64,000 nt of DNA, from the NCBI GenBank assembly GCA_034440455.1, contig JAWXCB010000061.1, forward strand, positions 24,498 through 88,497. Direction: 5' to 3'. How positions within the stretch are numbered: the stretch's first letter is position 1; each line of letters opens with the position of its first letter. Below the pieces are notes generated by a model. It ran no database searches. It worked only from the letters and a program-made list of their open reading frames with translations, and had not been told where the DNA came from. Positions 39,131 to 47,718 of the stretch are shown piece after piece. Position numbers and translations under genes: made by a program. This stretch comes from JAWXCB01 sp034440455 (lineage in GTDB: Bacteria; Bacteroidota; Bacteroidia; Chitinophagales; CAIOSU01).

Positions 39131-40262
39131 TTTTTGTTTTTTCAGTCACCACGCTATGAATGATTTCGTTGCGCAGCAGTGTTTGTAATTCCATGTTCTC
39201 CGTGATGTCAGCAGGTTCGGAAATGATTTTACTCTTTGAAGTGATGATGGCAAAACCTCTGTCGAGAATTGCTTGCGGGCTTGCGAGTTTCACAATGCGT
39301 TTTGCATTTTTCAAATTCTCTTTTGCTTTTTCAAGTTGCTCGCGCACTGCCGCAAAGAAGTTTGTTCTTATGTCAATCAGCCTGTTTTCAAACTCAAAAT
39401 TGTGCTCTACAAAAAACGAAGCCACTTTGGTTGGGGTTTTTTGTTCACGCGCCATCAGGTCAACGATGCTTTGATTCCTGTCATGCCCGATGCCGGTGAA
39501 AACAGGAATCGGAAAATTTGCAACACACTTTGAAAGTTCATAGTCTTCAAATGGACGAAAATCCGTTTGCGAACCACCACCGCGCACAATCGCAACGACA
39601 TCAAACCGCTCGCGCTCTTTTTCAATTTGCGCAAGCTGCTCAATGATTTGCTTGTGCGCGTTGTCGCCCTGAATTGTCACCAAAAATTCTGTAACTGAAA
39701 ATGTGTAGCCGTGCTTATTCTTTGTAAGCTCTTGCAGAAAATCACGTTGCCCGTCTGAGCTTTGCGCAGTAATCAATGCAATATTTTCAATTACTAAGGG
39801 AAGCGGCAAGCGGTTGTTGAATGTTCTGTACGCCCCGTCATACAACTGAATCGTTTGCGGATTTTCTTTCAGCAGTCGCTCAAGCGTTTGCTGGCGTTCA
39901 AGCTCCAGCGTTCCCAGCGTATGCGCCAAATCAATCTGCAACACATCGAGGTTCAGTCCATATACGGGATGAAACCGCACACGCACTATGCAGTTGATTT
40001 CAATACCATTTGCAAATCGCTGCTTTGTTTGCTTTTCAAAATTTTCAATCTGGCTGTAATAATTGCTCCAGAATACGGCTCTAATTTCCGCAGTAGTTCT
40101 GCCATTTTCCTTCTCAATAAATTTCAGATAGCATCTTCTGTCTGCTTCTTTTCTGGTGACATCCGTTATCTGCGCGGTGATTAGAAATACTTCACCGCCA
40201 AAATTTTCCTGAATGGCATCGTGAATCAGTTCAGTAAGCTCCGAGAGTTTGATTTTCTGCAC
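39108..40262 (-). CDS. xseA: Exodeoxyribonuclease VII large subunit
   Basis: 384 residues, starting at GTG 40262. An OB-fold at the N-terminus (~1-105, VFLITAQITDVTRK..CYLKFIE) is followed by the catalytic core: IALITAQSSDGQRDF, VVAIVRGGGSQTDFRPFEDYELSKCVANFPIPVFTGIGHDRNQSIVDLMA and KTPTKVASFF. It then has a coiled-coil arm (~300-345) and a short C-terminal part. It degrades single-stranded DNA in both directions in repair. It is co-oriented and 17 bases downstream of the third receptor gene. Confidence 0.92.
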   Translation of the reverse strand: MQKIKLSELTELIHDAIQENFGGEVFLITAQITDVTRKEADRRCYLKFIEKENGRTTAEIRAVFWSNYYSQIENFEKQTKQRFANGIEINCIVRVRFHPVYGLNLDVLQIDLAHTLGTLELERQQTLERLLKENPQTIQLYDGAYRTFNNRLPLPLVIENIALITAQSSDGQRDFLQELTKNKHGYTFSVTEFLVTIQGDNAHKQIIEQLAQIEKERERFDVVAIVRGGGSQTDFRPFEDYELSKCVANFPIPVFTGIGHDRNQSIVDLMAREQKTPTKVASFFVEHNFEFENRLIDIRTNFFAAVREQLEKAKENLKNAKRIVKLASPQAILDRGFAIITSKSKIISEPADITENMELQTLLRNEIIHSVVTEKTKNEKGLDV

Positions 40263-40279
40263 GGTGTAAAAGTAACATG

Positions 40280-43096
40280 CTAAAATTCATGCGCCAGCCG
40301 AATCATCGTTAATCTTCCAATCGCAGGCGCGCCCGGAAATGGCTGATACTTTCCACCAATCAAATTTTGAATGCTGAGGGAGATTTCTGTTTTCTTGGAA
40401 AACCACAATTTGTAAAGCAGGTTTAAATCAAGCACATTGTAATCATCCACCGGACCGACATACACTCCCGAGTTTGCAAGAAACGCCTGCTGCCAGCGCC
40501 AACGCACACCCGCTTCTAATCCAATCTTTTTGATGTCGTAGCTGAAGTTCAGCGCCACTTTATGTTTTGGCGCGTTAAGTGAGATATAGCCAAACTGCGC
40601 CTCCTTCACTTGTATCGTGTCCTTGCTCAACCAGGAATACGCTGCGCCCACGCGTAAATCTTCCGTCACGAAAAATGTCGCGCCTATGTCCATGCCATAC
40701 ACATTGAGGTCGCCAATGTTTTTGTAAGAAACAATCATTTCTCCATTTTCATTTTCCGTTGGCGTGATAGAGCCAAACGGCAACTGGTTGGCAGCCGAAC
40801 CGAAGATGCGCACGAACTCATCATCCGCACGTCCGTCATTATTTCCAAACTCAGGATTTTGGTCAAGAAATTCCACGAGCGATTGCGGTGTAATTTGTCC
40901 AAAAAAAATATTGATGTCGTCCGTATCTGATGGAGTTGTGCCGTAAATCGCTTCGGTGATTGATGAGGAAATAGATTGCTCCAAGGTGGCGGGATCTAAA
41001 AACACACCGGGGGAAATCAGCGTGACGGGCGTGATGAAACGCTTCTTATCCATGCGATACGCATCCACCGTAAGCATGAGCCGGTCAAACAACATTCCTT
41101 TGTAACCGATTTCATACGTCTGCGTGATGGCGTTGCGGAGCGGGTCAATGTTTCCGATGGAATAGGGAGAAACTTCTTCATCAAATTCAGAAGTGGTGAG
41201 ATTCAGCGTTTTCACAATATTGAGTACGCTGTCAATATCCGCAGGAGCGATGTTACTAATAATTATATCCGCCACTCCACCGGGTAATCCCGCTCCTATC
41301 AAAGCGCCTCTGAACTGATCCGCGACTACCAGTTTTACTTTATCCCATGCAGCGTTGCTTACATCGGGATTATTCAAATCATTATATGCAGCAGGATTTG
41401 CAGCAAGCGGTGAGAGATATTGCGGCAGCAAAGGATTCTCATTGATAAACGGATTGTTGCCATATTCAAATTTGAATCCTTCGCGGTTGCCTTCCGCCAT
41501 CACCGGGATATTTACATACGGCACATATTGCTGAATCACATCAAGGCTCAGTTGTGTGCTGCCGGGCGAATCAAATGCGCGGTTATACGTTGCGCGCAAC
41601 GTGTGTTTCGCACTTGGCTTGTAAACGAATGCAGCGCGAGGCGAAAAGAAAATCTGGTCAACAAAATTGTGATAGTCACCGCGCACTGCGCCCACAATGC
41701 TGATTTTTTTATGCACGTCAAAGTCGCCTTGCAAATACAATCCCAATTCGTTGATGTTGTCGTTGTCTTCGTATTTTCCATTCAGCGTTTCATCTGTATT
41801 CGGATTCGTGAGCAACGCATCAAAGCCATACGTGAATCGGATTTGCTTAATCGGTTTATAGCTGTGCTGTAGCTGCGTCACGAAAAATTTACTCTTGTCA
41901 ATCACGCGGCTGCCGCTGCGCAACAGGCGCGTGTCGCCTGAGTTGGAGAAGTTGGCATAAAACTGAGCGAAGAAATCTTTCCAGCGAAAGCGTGTTTGCG
42001 CGTAAAAATATTTCCAGTTAATCACCTGCGATGCGCCCAGCCCGGTCATCTCCACATCGGAGCCATTGCGGAATCCGCTCGAAAAAATCAATTCCATGTC
42101 GGGGCGAATTCTGTAATCAAACCGAGAATCAAAACTGTAAGACCGGATTTGATTATCGCGGCTGTTGTCAATCGGACCTTCGAGCGTGTCGTTGCCCGCT
42201 TCCGTTTGGCGAATAATAAATACCGAATCCGGCTCGCTCGGGTCAACATATTCCCAGTCGTTTGCCTGCGTGTAGTTCGCTGAAATTTTATAGCCGAATT
42301 TTTTATTCGCCTTTCCTGCATGCCACACATTCGTGCTGATGACATCGCGCTCAATGCCGTAAGCGAAATTCAGTTTCGTTTTAAACTGCTCTTTCATATC
42401 AAGCGGTGATTTGGTGATGATATGCACCACACCGCTTGCCGCATTCGGTCCGTACAACGCTGATGCGGGACCTTTCACCACTTCGATGCGCTCAATATCT
42501 TCCGTGCTGGTGGGAATAAGTTGAAACGCATTTACGCGCAGCGAAGGAACGCTGCCGATACGGTTGTCCACTGCTGTGAAAACCGAGCCGGAGAAAATAT
42601 TATTGAACCCGCGCGTCACAACATTTCCGCCCACCAATCCTGTCGGGATAATATCCACGCCCGGAATCATCTCGATATTTTTAAAAAGATTCAACGGAAT
42701 ACTGTTTTTGATTTGCGTGGCGCTCACCACCGAAATCGCAGCAGGAGATTCTAAAATTTTCTCTGTGCGCTTTGAGCCACTCACTACCACTTGGTTCAAT
42801 CCTACTTCCGCCTCTTTCAATTCAATTGCAAGCGGTGAAGCAAGCGTGGCAATGTCGAGTTCTTTTGTGTCAAAGCCGATGAACGAAATCAGAAGCGTAC
42901 CCGATGGCGGAAGCTGCAAACTGAATTTCCCTTCAATGTCTGTAATCGCGCCAAGCGCAGTGTCTTTCACCGTGACGCTCACGCCTACCAATGGCTCGCC
43001 ATTTTTGCCATCGGTGACAGTTCCGGAAATTGTTTTTTGTGAAAAAGCGGATGCGCACACGCAGCACAGCGCTAAAATTGTAAGCAAGTTCTTCAT
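40280..43096 (-). CDS. TonB-dependent siderophore/vitamin-type receptor
   Basis: 938 residues. Signal peptide (~1-19), carboxypeptidase-regulatory-like domain (~20-105), a FepA-type plug (~110-235, with DRIGSVPSLRVNAFQLIPTSTEDIERIEVVKGPASALYGPNAASGVVHIIT) and a barrel ending TMIRLAHEF. The plug with RIEVVKGPASALYG is of the class that imports siderophores, vitamins or metal chelates rather than the glycan-linked SusC class. An inverted repeat (43099-43120) directly precedes the start codon. The divergent microprotein/DUF2892 operon begins less than 200 bases away, with a CRP/FNR-like site between, so the two may share regulation. Substrate unknown. Confidence 0.85.
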   Translation of the reverse strand: MKNLLTILALCCVCASAFSQKTISGTVTDGKNGEPLVGVSVTVKDTALGAITDIEGKFSLQLPPSGTLLISFIGFDTKELDIATLASPLAIELKEAEVGLNQVVVSGSKRTEKILESPAAISVVSATQIKNSIPLNLFKNIEMIPGVDIIPTGLVGGNVVTRGFNNIFSGSVFTAVDNRIGSVPSLRVNAFQLIPTSTEDIERIEVVKGPASALYGPNAASGVVHIITKSPLDMKEQFKTKLNFAYGIERDVISTNVWHAGKANKKFGYKISANYTQANDWEYVDPSEPDSVFIIRQTEAGNDTLEGPIDNSRDNQIRSYSFDSRFDYRIRPDMELIFSSGFRNGSDVEMTGLGASQVINWKYFYAQTRFRWKDFFAQFYANFSNSGDTRLLRSGSRVIDKSKFFVTQLQHSYKPIKQIRFTYGFDALLTNPNTDETLNGKYEDNDNINELGLYLQGDFDVHKKISIVGAVRGDYHNFVDQIFFSPRAAFVYKPSAKHTLRATYNRAFDSPGSTQLSLDVIQQYVPYVNIPVMAEGNREGFKFEYGNNPFINENPLLPQYLSPLAANPAAYNDLNNPDVSNAAWDKVKLVVADQFRGALIGAGLPGGVADIIISNIAPADIDSVLNIVKTLNLTTSEFDEEVSPYSIGNIDPLRNAITQTYEIGYKGMLFDRLMLTVDAYRMDKKRFITPVTLISPGVFLDPATLEQSISSSITEAIYGTTPSDTDDINIFFGQITPQSLVEFLDQNPEFGNNDGRADDEFVRIFGSAANQLPFGSITPTENENGEMIVSYKNIGDLNVYGMDIGATFFVTEDLRVGAAYSWLSKDTIQVKEAQFGYISLNAPKHKVALNFSYDIKKIGLEAGVRWRWQQAFLANSGVYVGPVDDYNVLDLNLLYKLWFSKKTEISLSIQNLIGGKYQPFPGAPAIGRLTMIRLAHEF

Positions 43097-43098
43097 AG

Positions 43099-43120
43099 GG
43101 GTACTTTAGAAGTTACCCCA
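43099..43120. promoter_or_regulatory. Inverted repeat at the receptor start codon
   Basis: GGGGTA-CTTTAGAAGT-TACCCC has six perfect outer pairs. It sits 2 bases from the receptor ATG and just downstream of TATTTTG, a one-base-short -7 box, so it could be an operator over the transcription start or an RNA hairpin that hides the start codon. Confidence 0.4.
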
Positions 43121-43232
43121 AAATAGAAAAATTATCGGGAGAGAGATAATGCCGTTGCCGCCCAGTGGTTTTGTTTCTTCAAAATCTTGTTTCGTGGCCC
43201 GCGCTTAAAAAAGGAAGAGACATCTCTTGATA

Positions 43233-43250
43233 AAGTGATAAAAGTCACAA
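43233..43250. promoter_or_regulatory. CRP/FNR-like operator
   Basis: GTGATAAAAGTCAC (43235-43248) is a perfect inverted GTGA-N6-TCAC repeat with CAA following. Thirteen bases are identical to the site before ric. Its centre lies about 41 bases before the start inferred from the -7 box at 43271, the class II activator position. Confidence 0.55.
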
Positions 43251-43270
43251 AACGCCCCGCAAAACCTCCG

Positions 43271-43278
43271 CACCTTTG
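43271..43278 (+). promoter_or_regulatory. -7 box of the microprotein/DUF2892 operon
   Basis: CACCTTTG differs from TAnnTTTG at its first base only and lies 10 bases before the microprotein ATG. A weak core box is expected for a promoter that depends on an activator. Confidence 0.4.
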
Positions 43279-43288
43279 ATGCGTGAAA

Positions 43289-43375
43289 ATGAACATGCTG
43301 AAAATGATTGGCGTTTGCATACTCTGCATCGGCATCGTTTACAGTGTAGTGAAATTGTTTCAATTGATTTTTTAA
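43289..43375 (+). CDS. 28-residue membrane microprotein
   Basis: ATG 43289 to TAA 43373-43375 encodes a single hydrophobic helix: MNMLKMIGVCILCIGIVYSV and a short VKLF..IF end, with two cysteines in ICxLC-like spacing (VCILC). Lys5 faces one end and Lys23 the other. It starts right after a CRP/FNR-controlled promoter and is 20 bases upstream of the DUF2892 gene, so it is the first gene of that operon. Size and composition resemble small membrane regulators, such as those fitted to respiratory or transport complexes. No homologue is known to me; it may be a chance frame. Confidence 0.5.
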   Translation: MNMLKMIGVCILCIGIVYSVVKLFQLIF

Positions 43376-43395
43376 TCCTTCAAAATAAATTCATC

Positions 43396-43602
43396 ATGAA
43401 AAAGAACATGGGTTCTGCCGACCGCATCATCCGCGTAATTGTTGCGCTGATATTTGCTACGCTTTATTTCACCGGAACTGTTACCGGCACGTTGGGGATT
43501 GTGCTTGTTGCGCTTTCCGCAGTGTTTATACTTACCAGTTTAGTGAGTTTTTGCCCGCTGTATCTGCCGTTTGGCATCAGCACATGTCCTAAAGAGAAGT
43601 AG
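43396..43602 (+). CDS. DUF2892 family inner-membrane protein
   Basis: 68 residues from ATG 43396; an ORF that begins at 43276 overlaps the microprotein in another frame and is rejected. MKKNMGSADRIIRVIVALIF is the typical DUF2892 opening and two hydrophobic hairpin helices follow (~10-28, 32-52), then SFCPLYLPFGISTCPKEK, where the CPLY.PFGI.TC cysteines are the family's usual tail. DUF2892 proteins are found next to rhodanese and sulfide or redox genes, role unknown. The operon has the same operator as ric, which suggests nitrosative or low-oxygen control. Confidence 0.8.
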   Translation: MKKNMGSADRIIRVIVALIFATLYFTGTVTGTLGIVLVALSAVFILTSLVSFCPLYLPFGISTCPKEK

Positions 43603-43740
43603 TTTCTATTTCCGATAGTATTGCGGACTATTGTTGCTTGGTATTCTACACACGAGTGTGGTATGTCGCTGTGAAAATAAATTTGTCAGCTTCACTGCAA
43701 GTTTGTTGAATTATGTCTTTCACTTCTTTGTTACCCAGCC

Positions 43741-44622
43741 ATGAATCGCATTGATTTCATACAAAACTCTATCGGAGGGCTGCTTGCTATGACATCACTC
43801 AAAGACCTGAAAAATATTACTGACACGTTCAACGAACAAGATGAAAAGATGCCGCTATTCTTTATCGGGCATGGCTCACCCATGAACGGCATACACGACA
43901 ATGAATTCAGCCAACGCTGGCAGCAGATGGGAAAAGAAATTCCAAAGCCGAAGGCGGTGCTGTGTGTTTCCGCGCACTGGCTCACGAAGGGAACATTCGT
44001 TACCGCGATGGACAAGCCAAAAACAATTCACGACTTTGGAGGATTTCCTGATGCGTTATTCCAGGTGCAGTATCCCGCCCCCGGCAATCCCGCGCTGGCA
44101 AAGGAAACTGCTGCTTTGGTGAAAAAGACAACCGTGGGATTAGACCACGATTGGGGGCTTGACCACGGCACATGGATGGTGGTGAAGCACATGTATCCCA
44201 ACGCGGATATTCCCGTGCTGCAACTGAGCATTGACTATCACAAGCCCGGAGAATATCATTTTGAATTGGCAAAAGAACTTTCAGAACTGCGCAAGAAAGG
44301 TGTATTGATTATTGGCAGCGGCAATATGGTACACAATCTCGGAATGGTGACATGGAGTAAGCCCGAAGACTATGCGTTTGACTGGGCGATTGAAATGAAT
44401 GAGACGTTTAAAAAACATATTAGCACGGACGATTTCAAGCCATTGCTGAATTATGAATCGCTGAGCAATTCCGCAAAGCTTGCCATCCCCACGCCTGACC
44501 ACTACTATCCGTTGTTGTATGTGTTGGGGTTGAAAGAAGAAAATGAAAAAATTTCTTTCTTCAATGATAAGGCAATGATGGGCTCCATTACGATGACTTC
44601 GGTGAAAGTTGAAGGAAAGTAA
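43741..44622 (+). CDS. 4,5-DOPA extradiol dioxygenase-like protein (YgiD/LigB family)
   Basis: 293 residues. PLFFIGHGSPMNGI (His44), SAHWLTKGTF (His~80), GLDHGTWMVVKHMYPNADIPVLQLSID and IGSGNMVHNLG are the family's metal and acid/base motifs. The enzyme family opens catechols such as DOPA extradiol to the ring using a zinc or iron site. It starts with about 20 residues before the core that vary in the family, so ATG 43741 is plausible. It is followed 39 bases later by an enoyl-CoA hydratase gene. Any true substrate in this organism is unproven. Confidence 0.85.
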   Translation: MNRIDFIQNSIGGLLAMTSLKDLKNITDTFNEQDEKMPLFFIGHGSPMNGIHDNEFSQRWQQMGKEIPKPKAVLCVSAHWLTKGTFVTAMDKPKTIHDFGGFPDALFQVQYPAPGNPALAKETAALVKKTTVGLDHDWGLDHGTWMVVKHMYPNADIPVLQLSIDYHKPGEYHFELAKELSELRKKGVLIIGSGNMVHNLGMVTWSKPEDYAFDWAIEMNETFKKHISTDDFKPLLNYESLSNSAKLAIPTPDHYYPLLYVLGLKEENEKISFFNDKAMMGSITMTSVKVEGK

Positions 44623-44661
44623 TTTCGATTTTCTGTATCATTACTTCCTCAATTCCCTTTT

Positions 44662-45420
44662 ATGAATTACACCGATATTCTTTATTCCAAACAAAATTCC
44701 ATTTGCTGGATAACGCTCAATCGCCCGAAGGCGCTGAATGCACTAAGCCCGAATCTTGTCATTGAATTGAAACATGCTTTTGATGAAGCGGCAAAAGATG
44801 ATGAAGTGGGCGTTGTGGTTCTTTCAGGCGAAGGACGCGCTTTTTCAGCAGGCGTTGATTTGAAGCAGATGAATGAAAGCATCCAGGGCGGCAAGTTTTC
44901 GCAGGATACTATTTTGAAAACCGGACTGGAGATGATTGAAAACATCCAAACGATGCCTAAAGTGTGCATCGCAATGGTGCATGGCTACTGCTTCACCGGT
45001 GCATTGGAAATCGCGCTTGCGTTTGATTTGCTTTACACCGCAGAAGACACACAGTTTGGCGACACGCATACGAAATGGGGCATCCTTCCTAAATGGGGTA
45101 TGTCGCAGCGGCTTGCGCAAAAAGTGGGGATTATGAAAGCGCGTGAATTATCCTTCACTGCAAAAACATTTTCAGGAAAAGATGCGGAAGCATTCGGCAT
45201 GGCGAACAAAGCTGTTCCTGCGGATAAGCTGAAAGAATATGTTGAAGGCGTTGCAAATGATATTTTGAAAAACAGCAGGCAGACCGTTGCCGCGTTTAAG
45301 CATTTGTATCATGAAGGCAGCCACACCACTTTGCGCGAAGGCTTAAAGACGGAATCAAATTTCGATACGGAGATTACCGACAGAACAGAATTTCTGCGGG
45401 CGTTTTTACAGAATAAGTAA
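44662..45420 (+). CDS. Enoyl-CoA hydratase/isomerase family protein
   Basis: 252 residues, the standard crotonase length. WITLNRPKALNALSPNLVIEL, VVLSGEGRAFSAGVDLKQM (oxyanion hole GEGRAFSAG) and HGYCFTGALEIALAFDLLYTAEDTQFGDTHTKWGILPKWG are diagnostic. Most members hydrate or isomerise enoyl-CoA in fatty-acid or amino-acid degradation. The Glu usually found after the second oxyanion segment is replaced (TKWGILPKWG with no Glu at the catalytic acid place), so the exact reaction is uncertain. It is co-oriented with the dioxygenase and with the TonB-like gene. Confidence 0.85.
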   Translation: MNYTDILYSKQNSICWITLNRPKALNALSPNLVIELKHAFDEAAKDDEVGVVVLSGEGRAFSAGVDLKQMNESIQGGKFSQDTILKTGLEMIENIQTMPKVCIAMVHGYCFTGALEIALAFDLLYTAEDTQFGDTHTKWGILPKWGMSQRLAQKVGIMKARELSFTAKTFSGKDAEAFGMANKAVPADKLKEYVEGVANDILKNSRQTVAAFKHLYHEGSHTTLREGLKTESNFDTEITDRTEFLRAFLQNK

Positions 45421-45469
45421 GGTTCATTATTGATGCGCGTTTTCAACAATTTGATTATCTTAGTTTTAG

Positions 45470-45895
45470 ATGAAAACAACACTTACCCTCTTCGCGTTGC
45501 TGTGGGCTGTATGCTTGCAGGCGCAGACCGATGATAGCGACTCAATCGTCTTCACAATGGTGGAGGAAATGCCAGAATACGCGGGCGGGCAGGATGGATT
45601 GATGAAATATCTTGCATCAATCGTCTATCCGATTAAAGCGAAAGATAACGACATCGAAGGAACGGTGTATGCAAAATTTATCATTGAAAAGAATGGAGAA
45701 GTCGGCAATGTGGAAGTGGCGAAAAGCAGCGGGGCAGGCATTTTAGACAGTGCTGTGGTAAGTCATGTGCAGGCGATGCCCGCATGGAAACCAGGAACGC
45801 AGCAGGGAAAGCCTGTGCGTGTGCAATATGTCGTTCCGGTGAAATTCTATTTATCGGGAGGTTCTCCGCCTCAGAAAAAAAAGAAACGCGATTAG
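45470..45895 (+). CDS. TonB C-terminal domain protein (energy transducer type)
   Basis: 141 residues. A signal peptide (1-18, ..ALLWAVCLQAQ) is followed by a TonB-type C-terminal domain: EEMPEYAGGQDGLMKYLASIVYPIKAKDNDIEGTVYAKFIIEKNGEVGNVEVAKSSGAGILDSAVVSHVQAMPAWKPGTQQGKPVRVQYVVPVKF. The signal peptide without an extended N-terminal anchor and Pro-rich linker shows that it is not the classic TonB; it is of the short exported type often found in Bacteroidota. It may support receptors such as the three in this window. The next gene starts 4 bases after its stop. Confidence 0.8.
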   Translation: MKTTLTLFALLWAVCLQAQTDDSDSIVFTMVEEMPEYAGGQDGLMKYLASIVYPIKAKDNDIEGTVYAKFIIEKNGEVGNVEVAKSSGAGILDSAVVSHVQAMPAWKPGTQQGKPVRVQYVVPVKFYLSGGSPPQKKKKRD

Positions 45896-45899
45896 TTGT

Positions 45900-46663
45900 A
45901 TGCCGCAGAAGAAATTCATCCTCACCATTCCTGAACCCTGCCACGAGCAGTGGTCGCAGATGACTGTGTGCGGTGCGGGAAGGTTTTGTGGCAGTTGCCA
46001 GAAAACGGTTATGGACTTTACGCCACTCTCTAACGATTCGATTGTGCGGATATTGGAAAGTTCAGATGGAAAGATTTGCGGACGGTTTCAGAAAAGCCAA
46101 TTGAACAGGGTTGTCGCACTTACAGAAACACACCCTTCATTTTTTTTTCGCGGATGCTAAAAATTGCAGCGGGATTTTTGTTGCCAACAGTGTTACATCC
46201 GGCAATTGCGAAAGCGCAAATGGACGTTCAAAAACAGAACACCGTCACGCAAGAAAATGCAATCGGAATTCATGGGGCTGATATTAAAATTCACGACAAC
46301 AAAGAGATTTCTGACTCCGCAAAAAATATTATCTCCGGAATTGTGATTGACGAGGAAAATAAAGAAGCGCTTCCTTTTGTAAGCATTTGGATTGAAGGAA
46401 CTGAAACAGGAACAACGACAGATTTAGAAGGGCGGTTTATTTTGAAAGTACCCATCGCACTTATTTCAGAAACGGAAATCAAACTGGTTGTTTCATCTAT
46501 AGGATACGAAAAATTATTTGCTACAATCAAGACGACAGACTTACCCCTGAAAAAAAAGTTTGTCCTGAAAATGAATGGCTGTGTAACTGTTGGCGCTGTA
46601 ATAGTTGTGAAGGAGGTTGATATGCGTCCACGCCTGAAAGGAATACCCTTTGTTTTTAAATAA
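45900..46663 (+). pseudogene. Frameshifted protein with carboxypeptidase-regulatory-like domain
   Basis: The first frame (ATG 45900) gives 86 residues: LTIPEPCHEQWSQMT..GAGRFCGSCQKTVMDFTPLSNDSIVRILES, a Cys-rich N-terminus typical of a family of Bacteroidota membrane proteins. It ends at TGA after TTTTTTTTT (T9, 46140-46148). With ten T residues it would continue as RMLKIAAGFLLPTVLHPAIA (a membrane segment) and a carboxypeptidase-regulatory-like domain (NIISGIVIDEENKEALPFVSIWIEGTETGTTTDLEGRF). One base in the T tract therefore splits the gene. This can be phase variation, pseudogenization, or an assembly error. The TonB-like gene directly precedes it. Confidence 0.75.
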
Positions 46664-46667
46664 ATAA

Positions 46668-47552
46668 TCACTTACACGCCTCAATCTTCGCATTCGCCAA
46701 ATTCAGCGAGTATAGCTTCCCGCCAATCTTGTAGAGATATTCATCGGTGATGTACAGGTCATTGTTGCTGTAAAAGCAAACGCCTTCTTTTTGCGACATC
46801 GTGCCAAATGTGAGCGTGTATTTTTTTCCGGAAAAAAACTTATCGCCTTCAAAGCAGGTGAACAACCACAGCTTGTCATGCGAGAGCAACACGAGTTTCG
46901 TTTTATCAGGACTGATGTCTGCTGATGTTACCCAATTAAGCAGCATCGGCTCAGGACCGGTATAAACGCTGTCTATCAACTCGGCAACATATTTTCCTTT
47001 TGTTGCAGGCACCTTATACACTTTAGAATATCCCGTGAATGGAATCGTGCGGTTTTTTGAAAAAAGATAGAGTGAATTATTGAACCAGATCATCGCTTCC
47101 ACATCAAAATTTTGTTCGTTTTCAGCAGGCGGAAAAAGGTGTTGGTCAGGAAAAGAAAACTCGATGAGTTCAGGAGTAGCTACTTTATCTTCCTCTTTTG
47201 AAGGGTCGCTAATTTTCAATACCTGCAAATCATGCCGCTTGTTGGCATTGTTTCCAAATGCGCCAATGTAGATGTTGCCCGCATCGTCTTTCGCGAGGTC
47301 TTCCCAATCTTTGTTTTTCACGCCCACATAAATGGCATCCGAAATTTTTCCTGTTTTATCAATGCCATACAGCACGGGGTCACCGCTGTCATTGTGCGTC
47401 CAGATTTTCCCGCCTGCCACAACAACGCCTGATGATTCTTTAATCACCAGGTCGAGCTTGCAGACTTCGGTAAGGCTCACTTGTTGCGCGAATGCAGCCG
47501 TTGAAATTCCAAGCCAAGCGAGAACAGATAATCCGTATTTTAATGTTTTCAT
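46668..47552 (-). CDS. Secreted protein, possible beta-propeller
   Basis: 294 residues. The signal peptide is 1-22 (..GISTAAFAQQ). The mature part has recurring short strands with Asp-Gly/Lys turns (KIWTHNDSGDPVLYGIDKTGKISD, GNIYIGAFGNN, FNNSLYLFSKNR, NNDLYITDEYLYKIGGKLYSLNL), which suggests a beta-propeller of NHL or SdiA-regulated type. NFDVEAMIWFNNSLYLFSKN is the segment most like that family. Function unknown. It converges with the frameshifted gene (5 bases apart) and is separated from the sugar locus by 166 bases. Confidence 0.6.
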   Translation of the reverse strand: MKTLKYGLSVLAWLGISTAAFAQQVSLTEVCKLDLVIKESSGVVVAGGKIWTHNDSGDPVLYGIDKTGKISDAIYVGVKNKDWEDLAKDDAGNIYIGAFGNNANKRHDLQVLKISDPSKEEDKVATPELIEFSFPDQHLFPPAENEQNFDVEAMIWFNNSLYLFSKNRTIPFTGYSKVYKVPATKGKYVAELIDSVYTGPEPMLLNWVTSADISPDKTKLVLLSHDKLWLFTCFEGDKFFSGKKYTLTFGTMSQKEGVCFYSNNDLYITDEYLYKIGGKLYSLNLANAKIEACK

Positions 47553-47718
47553 GCTAAATCAATATGTAACAATGATACGGCTAAATCAAGAGCAGGCGCT
47601 GCAATACGCTGCAAAAATGGGCTAACACGAAGGTGTGGAAAGTTTGGAAATTATAAGACGTGCCTTAATATCACCTAAATGAAAATAGTTTGAAACTATC
47701 AACGAGGGACTGTCGCTC

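Noticed and set aside
45900..46663. Programmed ribosomal frameshift at the T9 tract
   Set aside because: A single homopolymer with no obvious downstream stimulatory structure; replication slippage or assembly error is simpler.
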